Shown here: positions 56,100 to 64,000 of the stretch, piece after piece
Layout of the letters: the number at the start of each line of letters is the position of its first letter
Position numbering within the stretch: the first letter of the stretch is position 1
Assembly (NCBI GenBank): GCA_023374025.1
Contig: SIJG01000001.1
Coordinates: 5,878,195-5,942,194 of the forward strand
Direction: 5' to 3'
Origin: Heterodera schachtii
Lineage: Eukaryota > Nematoda > Chromadorea > Rhabditida > Heteroderidae
Length of the DNA: 64,000 nt
Notes under the pieces: generated by a model
What the model was told of the DNA's origin: nothing
The model's database searches: none
What the model saw: the letters and a program-made list of their open reading frames with translations, nothing else
Program-made: the position numbers and the translations under genes

Positions 56100-57258
56100 A
56101 TTCAATTTTCGCAAATTTTTTCAAAATATGAACAAATTTGTTAAATTAAGATTTAAAGCCTAAAAAGCAGGGCTTTAGAAAAAACAGCTGACACAAAACT
56201 TTTACCGCCAAAATTAGCAACATCGCAGTTGGTATGGACGGGACAATATCGCGCAGCCGAAATCTCGTCGCCAAAATATTTTAAAATCTAAAAATTTTTT
56301 TTAAAAATTTGGAGGAAAGATTTGAAAATTTTTTTCGCAATTTAAAAAATTTTTTTGATGAATTTCATTTTTTGAGAAATTGTCCAATAAATCGCAAAAA
56401 AATTTTTTTTTTTTTTTTGGAATTTTTTATAAAAAAAATTTCTAGTATTTTTTCTTTTAAGATTTCTAAGCTTGAAATTAAAAAAATATCTGTTGTGAGA
56501 TTTCGGCGGCGCGATTCCCGCTGCGCGATTTTGGGTACACCTGCCAGTGTTAGGACAGGACGACCCTTTTTTAAATAGTCATAAAGTCACTGAAGGTGGA
56601 TGCTAGTTATGGCGGGCCGAAGGCACCGCTGGGAAAATGTTCAGAAATTTGGATTAAGAAGAAAAAGGGTTTGTATGCGTACTGGGATACCCAAAATCCC
56701 GCGCCGGGCTCTCAAAAACAAAAATTTTGCTTATAACTTAACTCAAAAGCTACAAAATGAAGCATTCTTTTCAAAAAAAATATGGACAAAAAATTTTTTG
56801 CCGATATCCGCTGCCGAGGATTTTTTGAAATTTTAACGGAATTTGTTATCAAAAATTTTGCCCTTTTGAGTTCCCTGGTCATGGGCCTTTCATGATTCGA
56901 CCGTTGCCAGACCCTTTGCTTTCGGGGGGGGGGAGGCTGAAGTCAAAAATTCGATTTTAGGGGTGTATTTTTCTTTTTCTGAATTCCCGAATTAGGGGAT
57001 GTGTATTTTACAAAATTTTTAGCCTTTTTCGCCAAAATATTACTATTTTTGCCATTTTGGTCTCAATTTTTCAAAAATATGGTAAAATGGCACCGGAAAA
57101 CTTTTGAGAATTAATGCAATTTGTTAAGAAAATTTTTTACATAAAAAATCCTTAGCTAGGATTTTAATTTTTCGACTATTTTTGATGATCACGTTTTAAT
57201 TTCACTCTTACTTTGAATATAAAATTCATCCTTACCACGTTTGCACATTAAGGTAGCC
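56100..57258. other. AT-rich stretch, no gene recognised
   Basis: It contains homopolymer-rich DNA, a weak hairpin-motif relative near 56612-56632 and a poly-G run near 56926-56934. Open frames at 56309-56836 look like chance frames in low-complexity DNA. Confidence 0.35.
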
Positions 57259-57671
57259 ATGTCCATCCAACAGTTCAATGCGGCGGCTGCTGAATTGATG
57301 CGGCAGAATTGGGAAGCGGGGAGCACATTCGCTGACGACGATTTGCTTCTTCGCCTGCTTGAAGTCCAGCCGAACAGCTTCCTGCACGCACCAACGTTGA
57401 CCGTCGAGGTATCTTTAAGGGGTGTACCAAAGTTTACTCCCTGATTTGTGCTTAAGATATTGTGGCCTTGACTTTTGTTTCTTTATCAAAATTCAATTTT
57501 TTTTCGGTCCCAAATGTACACATGTAACCTTACTCAAACAACTATCAAAAATTTGGCTATAATTAAAAATTTTCGAAAATTTTGCAGGTTAACAGAGAAC
57601 ACTTACAAACGAACGTCCTCAGTTGGTTGTCCTTGGAGGCTGGCCGTGGCGAAGAAGAAAGAAGAGAATAA
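57259..57671 (+). CDS. Small two-exon gene of unknown function
   Basis: Exon 1 is 57259-57408 and exon 2 57588-57671, with a GTATCT donor, a TTTTGCAG acceptor and phase 0 kept; the product is 77 aa. It starts MSIQQFNAAAAELMRQNW, has an acidic DDDLLLRLLEV helix and PNSFLHAPTLT, and ends in a Glu/Arg-rich tail. A diverged, frame-broken paralogue lies inverted at 50849-51017, which supports exon 1 as real coding sequence. I cannot name the family. The gene may start further upstream, since CACATTAAG near 57244-57252 could be an acceptor. Confidence 0.5.
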
Positions 57672-57879
57672 TTGAATGATATCTTAAAGAAACTGTCTTT
57701 ATTTGTAATTTTATTTTATGTATTAAAGTTCTACACAATGTTTCAAAAACAGGGTTTATTTTAAATTTTTCAAAATTTGCTGATTTATGCTGATTTTTGG
57801 AAAAATCTTTAAAAATGGCTATTTTAGCCCATCTGCACCGCACGCCCCTAAATTTCACCTAAAATTTACAAGATTAGAA

Positions 57880-58115
57880 CTTAAATTGCCAATTTTCAGT
57901 GAAAATCGGTTTAAAATGATCAAAAATTCCAGTCTTCCCTCGGCGGCACCTATCGGCACTGTCTGACATCTTATCTTTCTTAAAAAGGCTCAAAATTTGA
58001 TATTTTGGTGAAACAGTTTAAGTTGCGCGAATTTCAAAAATTTTCCCGACGGCGCCTTTCGCCACCACCGCCCCCTGTTCCCAAAAAGTTTTTGGAAAAA
58101 GCGCGCCGCAAAAAA
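57880..58115. repeat. Free-standing hairpin core, diverged
   Basis: Two hairpin-motif relatives (57941-57966 and 58048-58074) are followed by GCGCGCCGCAAAAAA at 58099. This is the order found inside the two hAT-like elements at 47306 and 52762. I found no matching ends here. Confidence 0.6.
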
Positions 58116-58119
58116 CGAA

Positions 58120-59745
58120 CCCTTTTATTGATTTTTTTTTATTCATTTGGAGTAAAATTTTCCTAAAATGCTAATCTTTTGTCGGCCAAATGATGATTTT
58201 GAAAATTTTAGGTTTGGGGGAGCCCTGTTTGTTTCGCTATGTTTATTTATTTTTCCTGCACATTTTAGATCGATTCAAATTTGCATAACGATAGAGGAAA
58301 AACAAATCCAAACAGTTCTAATAAGGGTTTTTGAGAGCAAATTAAATGTCTACTAAAGTTATAAAAAGTTATTCAAATAAACAAATTTTCTATTATGCTA
58401 GCCACTCACTATTTCTTGGCTTTGACTTTTTGTCAATGGTTCAGAAAAATATTTCAAATAAAAAATTTTAGCTTTGAATTTTTTTAATTTTCGGGGGCGG
58501 GGGAGGAAACAATACGGAGGGGGGGGGGAGACCGGGAAACGAGTGCAACCATTTTGAATAATGTTTTTGCTTTGTTAATTAAAAAAAATTTTGAAAAATT
58601 TTCGGAGGAAATATTGGGTAATCTTTAAGGTCGTGTAAACGAGACTTTTTTGGTTAAAATTGAGTTTGAATTTTTTTTTGATAAAAATTTTATTCCCACA
58701 TTCAAAAAATATCCAATTCATTACAATAGAAATTGATTTTAAATTAAAAAAGATTAAAGCTACAATACAATAATTACTAATTAATATTAAAAGAATAAAA
58801 AATAAATTATTAAAAGGATTAAAAATAAATTATTAAAAAAAATTAGGGATTTTGTGACTTCGGATTTACACACTTTTTGCTTCCATCAGCTTCAATTCTT
58901 AATTAAGCTGATCACCAAATTCGGAAGAATTCATGAGCACTAAACACAATTAAATATATTTAATTAATAAAATTTTAATTAAAATGATTAAATTTTTAAT
59001 TAATATTTTTTACCATAAACAAGTGAATGCTTGCTCTTTTTCTGCATCAGATGATCAATTCTCGGCTTCTGATACTAAAGAAAAATAAATTTTTATTGAG
59101 TCAGCATAAACAATTTATTAAAGAAAAAGCAAAAATTAATTAATTAATTAATTAGAATTACCCATAAATTATTAAAAAATGTGCTAACACATTCATAATT
59201 ATCAAAAATGTATTAATTTGCAGTTTTAGTCAAATGCTTTTATTGTTTTTTTTATTTAAATTAACTTTTCTTTTATAAATAAAAAATACCTTTATTTAAT
59301 TATTAAAAGTGTTTAATATAAAAATGGAAATTTTAAATAATTCATTAAAACTTAATTTTGTTTAGGTCATAAATTATCTGTTTTAAAACTTAATTTCAAA
59401 TTTTCGCATGATTCGGTGAAGCTCGGCGTGCATTTTGAATAGTTCTTAAAAATATAAATGTTAAAAATAAAATGAATTAAATTACAAATTTCATCTATTT
59501 AAAATGTATAAAAATCATTTTAAAATCCTTTCGTCCATTTTTCACAACTTTAGCGCTAACAAATAAGCCATCTTAGGGGGCTTAATCCGATCCAAAAGCG
59601 CTAAGCAATCTTAGTGGGCTATAATACAATCCGAAAACTTTTTGTACAGAAATTCCGGGTCTCCGTCTTGTCTCTATGCCAAAATTTTTTTTCGAAAAAT
59701 GCCCAACGGCATTTTTAAAAATCCCATCCGTCCGCTGGTTGAATT
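58120..59745. other. Very AT-rich DNA with possible tiny minus-strand exons
   Basis: Possible minus-strand exons with AG acceptors lie near 59395-59443, 59035-59093 and 58905-58945. Their phases do not join cleanly, so I make no gene model. A TTAATTAATTAATTAATTAA tract lies near 59133-59152. Confidence 0.25.
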
Positions 59746-59748
59746 GTT

Positions 59749-60028
59749 CAGCAGGCCCTTAATGCCTTAAAATTTTCAAAAAATTTCTCCTGTGGATGGC
59801 GACGCCTAGCGATGCCACCAAAATATTTTGGTGCAATTAATTTTTGGTGCCACACCTGCATACAGGCGCAAAATTTGTCGGTACATTTGGCCATGGCATC
59901 GCCGCCCTGAGGGCACCACGTCGACATGCACGGCACTCCGGCTTCCTTCGCAAAGCATCTTTTGTTGGGAATTTGGGGAAAACAATTGTCTAACACGGTC
60001 ACCACAACAGCAACATTTTTGCCTACTT
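59749..60028 (-). CDS. Cys-rich coding fragment, possibly a second PLA2-like gene
   Basis: The minus-strand frame has seven cysteines in about 45 residues (CFPQIPNKRC, PCMSTWC, KCTDKFCACM) preceded by a hydrophobic VAVVVTVL. The KCTDKFCACM piece resembles the NCDDIFCKCL piece of the phospholipase-like gene upstream on the same strand. A GTGTGG donor follows CMQ. Start and neighbouring exons are not resolved. It could be a paralogous exon or a separate secreted protein. Confidence 0.35.
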
Positions 60029-60529
60029 TGAAAAGCTACGGCAGCAACCGTCCATTTCATCTGAATATACGGTATACTGTACCGGATGTAGGTATACTGT
60101 ACTGGGTGTATACATATGTGTTACGGTATGGTAGCAAAGAAAAACGGGCCGGTGATGGAATGCAATTTGAACCGCGTTTTTTGGAAAATGCGGGATTTGC
60201 GGGATTAATCCCGCGAAATCCCGTCCCGCAAATAAAAATGAAAAAATGGGCCAAAAATTCTTCTTGATGATAACACAAAAACAATTATTCCGCATAGCAA
60301 TTAAACTTTAATTGTTTCAAAGATAAAGTTTGATATAAACGACCCATCCATTCATAGCGATATAAAATATATTCCGTTCAAAAATTGGGCCTAAAATGAG
60401 CGACTTCGGAGCACTCAAAAATAATTATTTAAAAAATTAAATTTGTTTTACGCATATTCTGGCAAAACGATGCATTTTCCATCTTAATCTAAAATGGAAA
60501 ACCAGCCAAATTATTGGTAATTTGGTAAG

Positions 60530-63500
60530 TTAATTTGCCGTGATAATCTCGTGCAATTCGCAAATCCACGTGCCGCCATGTGGCGCCCGAAATGCCGTGG
60601 TGGTCGTCGGAGTTTTCGGTGGCACCGTTTTTTTCGTGTTGCAACTTTCGTCCTGAAAATTGGAGCGTTGGAAAAAAAATAGAATGTTTTTTTAATAATT
60701 TAAAGAAAACATAAATAAAAAATCATTAAATGTTTTTTAAATTAAAAATTTCTCATATAAATTAAATTTTTTGTTTTGTTTTTTGAAAATGTACTCTTTA
60801 AAAATCGGTATTATTTTTAATAAAAAAAATAATCCAATTATTATTATATCTAAATGTTTTTTTTTGTATTTTATTTTAATTTTGCCAAATTGGTATTTAA
60901 TAAGAATTTTTTGCCTATAAATTATTTTAAAAAAATATAAATATATTTTTTGCATATTTCGGGATTTTTTTTTACTTATTTTAGTACATATTTTGCTATT
61001 TTTCTTACATATAATTCCAATCAATTAAGGCGATAAATAAAATATATTTAGAAAAGCATTCCAAATTACTGTAATTTTAAAAAGTTATTTTTTTTTCATA
61101 ATAAAAATTTAGATTTTGTATTGTTTTAAATGATTTATTTTAAATTTTTACAAAAACAAATATGTCCATTTAAAAATGACAAAAATGAATTTAAAACATC
61201 TATTTTAAATTTTACTTTTGCTTCGACCTCAGGGCTGGGAACGCAATTACGGATTGCGGGTTACGGAAATTACGGGCTTTTTGGACCCCCGTAATTGCGG
61301 ATTTCCGTAACTAAGAAAATCGCCGTAATTGCGGATTTCCGTAATTAAAAATCCAGTTTGGTCCCCCCAGAGCCCTGCTGTTCTACCTGCGCTACGTCGA
61401 ATGCTTTTTTGCCCGCCAATTGGACGGAATAACAAAACGAATTGGCCAATGGTCCACACTGGCTGAACCATGTGCTTTGCTTAAAATATTTTTTTGTTTG
61501 TTTGGTATACTGTACTTTTTTGGTATACTGTATTTAAATTCAAATAAAATTTAAGTAAAAAAAAATAATAATTACGCTTAAGCATTTGCAAAAAATGTCG
61601 TCACAATTTTTTTGCGTTTCGCCACATGCGGAGTAGCAACTGAAAAAAAAAGTTGTAATTTTCACATTGATTTTTGATAAAAAATAACAATAATAATTAA
61701 TCAATACAATTATGCACTAATTAATCAAAAAAAAAATTCAATTTAAAAATCAATCGATACAATTAAGCACTAATTAATCAATAAAAGGTCCATTTGGTTT
61801 TAAAGCATTCTGTAAAATCACTTACATGTCATGCTTCTCACAACACTGGTGCATCAATTCTGTAACAAAATTTAAAAAAATAGAATTACAATAAAGGCGA
61901 TTAAATTTTTGAATTTTCAAATAAAAAAGCGTCGGCGACACGTTGAAGCACACCAAAAAAAATCGGGATTAGATGGACCGGGAATAAGCCGAAAAAAGTC
62001 GGCGATCGGGAACGGTGTAGGCCGAAAATGGTCGGGGGACGGTGAGTAAGTCAAAAAAGGTCGGAGCTAGGCCCAAAAATTCAGAGGTCGGACACGGGGA
62101 CTAGGCCAAAAATGATCGAGGACGGGAACTAGGCCTAAAAATGTTGTTGATCGAGGACGGGGATTAGGCCCAAAAAATTCAGAGATCAGACACGGGGACT
62201 AGGCCCAAAAAGATCGGGGACGGGGACATGGAGAAGACCCTAACAATTCAGGAATCGGAAATGAGAAAGAAAACTAAAAATATTATATTTTAAATGATGG
62301 AAATATTTTAAAATTTCATTTATTCAAAATAATAATAATAATTTTTCATTTTAATTTTTGCCAACCAAAAAACAACTTGCTTCTTATTGCCAGACAACCC
62401 CAACTGTTTGCGACAAGCTCTTTCGCCACGTACTTAACAAAACATCAATTTTTCCATAGACAAGAAGTACACGAGCCCCCAGAGGGGTCAATAGCAGTTC
62501 GTACAATGGCAGTTCGTACAACAAAAAAAAATTAGAAAAAAAGTCTAAGATTAAGCTTAAACCTAAGCCCAAGCAAGCTTAAGCTTAGGGTTAAGCCTAG
62601 GCTCAAGCTTAAGCTTAATCCGAAAGCTTATGCTTATTCTAAGTCTTTATAAAAATGCCTTTTGTACGAAACGCCTATTGTACGAACTGCCCATTGTACG
62701 AACGCCATGACCCCCCCCCCCCCCCCCCCCCAGAGTAACCAGGAAAATTTTTGGGAAGAGGGAATTCGAACAAATTTTTTGCATTCCGGGATCAAAGATT
62801 TTTCCTCGATAATTTTCGGTATCTTACAAAAATGTTTTTTTTTGTTTTTTGTGGGTTCCATATCCCGTTGACATTTATCCCCCCCCCATTTCATGTGCCG
62901 AAAAAGTTTTAATTTTAATAAACAAAATTTTTTTGAAAAAGATTTTTGCTATCGAGTCTCGACTAGAGGAAAGTCTAGGATTTTTGGGTTTTGGTCTCGA
63001 GGCTAGAAGTAGAGTCTTGGTCTCTAGGGCCGAGCCCCTGCTTCGAGTCCCGGTGTCAAATGATTTATCTTGGCGCCTCTCGGTGTGACGTCTCGGTCTC
63101 GGGGTCAAATAATCTTGCTTTCGAGGTCCCGACTCGAGAAAGGTCTAGGATTTTTTTGGTCTCGGCCTCAAAGCTGCTTGGCCTTGACCTCGATTTCAGG
63201 TACCAAACCTCGGTCTCGAGGTCAAGTCTTGAGTTTTTTCGGAAACTTTTCGTGGTCTCGAGCGAGCATCACTGCTAATTGCCCACCTCACTGGCCCCGG
63301 CTGCACCGCAAGCAAATGGCTCATTAGCAGCGTTCGGGTACTGAATTTGTTCCACAAAATGCATGATCATTCCAGAGGGCAATTGTGTGCGTATACACAA
63401 CGTTGCTCATCGCGACAACAACATTGACCACTTTTTCCAACGTTTCGACCACCACATGGCCATTGTCCCAAATCGTTTTGGCTGTCTGCAAAAACGAAGG

Positions 63501-63806
63501 ACAGACCAAATTAATGCCATTTGCAAATTTTCCACTAATTACTGGCATTCAATTATTATATTTACCACTGGTTAGTGCAATTTGCTAATTAGTGCCATTC
63601 ACAACTAATTAGTTCCGTTTACAACTAATTAGCGCAGGTTACTAATTAGTCCAATTCTGCACTTTTCCGGTATTTTTTTAGGGTTTTCGTTAATTTCCAC
63701 TCACATTTGCAATAAAACTTCCAATAGAGTCGAGGAATTCCCATCCGCCTCCGTATCCAATGTTAAGGCTAATAACCAAAATAAACAGCAAAATTTTGTG
63801 GCACAT
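60530..63806 (-). CDS. Secreted phospholipase-A2-like protein, six exons
   Basis: Exons, in transcript order: 63705-63806, 63399-63485, 63292-63340, 61826-61859, 61576-61639 and 60530-60652. All introns are GT-AG, all phases fit and the CDS is 459 bases (152 aa plus stop). The N terminus MCHKILLFILVISLNIG is a clear signal peptide. Then come a helical region, FACGAAGA (like a calcium-loop CG), CCEKHD with the PLA2 His-Asp pair, CY, and NCDDIFCKCL, which matches the CCxxHDxCY...CDxxFCxC pattern of nematode PLA2-like proteins. The last exon is Thr/Pro-rich with two more Cys. The protein should be secreted and may cleave phospholipids. The 1.4 kb third intron is full of simple repeats. The model was built by eye; the small fourth exon and the 58 bp second intron are the parts to doubt. 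Confidence 0.7.
61231..61378. repeat. CGTAATTGCGGATTTCCG repeat cluster
   Basis: It begins CAGGGCTGGGAACG, like a hAT end, and is filled with CGTAATTGCGGATTTCCGTAA units. The right side ends AGAGCCCTG, but no 8 bp duplication matches. Probably a truncated or altered member of the miniature-element group. Confidence 0.5.
61379..61476 (+). pseudogene. Possible exon fragment, unknown gene
   Basis: After CCCCCCAG, a plus-strand frame reads LLFYLRYVECFFARQLDG and continues through TKRIGQWSTLAEP. It has a protein-like composition and lies antisense inside the fifth intron of the phospholipase-like gene. No partner exon was found. Confidence 0.3.
61930..62250. repeat. Degenerate minisatellite
   Basis: About nine irregular units of 30-40 bases, each with GATCGGGGACGGGGACTAGG and CCCAAAAA variants. 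It lies in the third intron of the phospholipase-like gene. Confidence 0.7.
62505..62706. mobile_element. Short TIR element with TTAAGC hexamer interior
   Basis: The ends GCAGTTCGTACAATGGCAG and the complement of CTGCCCATTGTACGAACGCC pair. Between them lies a run of TTAAGC, TTAGGG and AAGCCTAAGC variants (62545-62640). A weak flank repeat, CCCCAGAG, occurs on both sides but the right one is separated by poly-C. The superfamily is uncertain. Confidence 0.6.
62711..62731. repeat. Poly-C tract of about 21 bases
   Basis: The longest of many C or G runs in the window (others near 8827, 8965, 20770, 48550, 50771, 51589, 58520 and 62880). Exact length may be unreliable in the sequence. Confidence 0.9.
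62945..63260. repeat. GGTCTCGAGG-type degenerate repeat
   Basis: Imperfect units of TCTCGAGGTC, TCTCGGTCTCGGGGTC and TCTAGGATTTTT recur across about 300 bases, just downstream (minus-strand sense) of the third exon of the phospholipase-like gene. Confidence 0.65.
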
Positions 63807-64000
63807 TTTTACGGGAGGATTTAAAAAAGAATAATTACCTAAATAAGGAATTATGTAATTAACTAATTAATTAAATTTCTTTTACTTTTATTTTGCTTCG
63901 AATTATACAATTTAAAAAAATGAACAAATGAAAAAATGGAATAAATGAAAGTGAAAATGAATCCATCCCACTGGTTTTTTGCTTATTAACATCATTTTTC

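Noticed and set aside
61231..61378. Complete hAT miniature element
   Set aside because: The left end looks right, but no 8 bp duplication flanks it and the ends share only seven bases.
62545..62640. Interstitial telomere repeat
   Set aside because: The hexamers are mostly TTAAGC, with only stray TTAGGG or TTAGGC-like units, and they lie inside a short TIR element.
63324..63548. Unspliced 74-codon minus-strand frame as the full second exon of the secreted gene
   Set aside because: Reading straight through ends in a stop and does not connect to the CCEKHD exon. A 58 bp intron at 63341-63398 with good borders keeps phase through all later exons.
1..64000. tRNA or rRNA genes
   Set aside because: I saw no cloverleaf-like or rRNA-like sequence. 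The primer-binding site is only the complement of a tRNA end.

Overview
The window looks like nuclear DNA of a nematode. The evidence is AT-rich sequence with many short protein-coding exons, small GT-AG introns ending in TTTTCAG-like acceptors, a Cer7-type BEL/Pao retroelement with a phlebovirus-like envelope, and a secreted phospholipase-A2-like gene of a kind known in worms. The species cannot be named from the sequence alone; a plant-parasitic tylenchid is one guess among others.

Layout. 1-5.5 kb: the 3' end of a kelch-like gene, an inverted pair of unknown gene fragments, and the broken 3' end of a TEX2-like lipid-transfer (SMP) gene with a foldback element in an intron. 5.5-40.0 kb: one tandem satellite of 281 bp monomers (about 78 copies), split after about 11.5 copies by a 12.6 kb LTR retrotransposon (8758-21393). 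That element has nearly identical LTRs, a 5 bp target duplication, a gag-pol-env polyprotein frame and an unusual second long frame. 40-48 kb: fragments of an ANKRD13-like gene in permuted order (3' half before 5' half), around an unrecognised multi-exon gene interrupted in an exon by a 949 bp foldback transposon. Several hAT-like non-autonomous elements with exact 8 bp target duplications lie here. 48-58 kb: a small tail-anchored protein gene, two copies of a Fic-domain gene with different lesions, a Josephin-type deubiquitinase gene with a hAT-like element in its intron, and a small two-exon gene with an inverted degraded paralogue. 58-64 kb: AT-rich DNA with a six-exon secreted phospholipase-A2-like gene on the minus strand.

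Host genes were rebuilt by hand from splice signals, codon phase and remembered family motifs; no search was run. The strongest models are the Josephin gene and the phospholipase-A2-like gene, where every junction keeps phase. The main story is mobile DNA: a young enveloped retroelement inside a satellite, and hAT-like miniature elements whose ends differ but whose interiors share a hairpin-bearing core.
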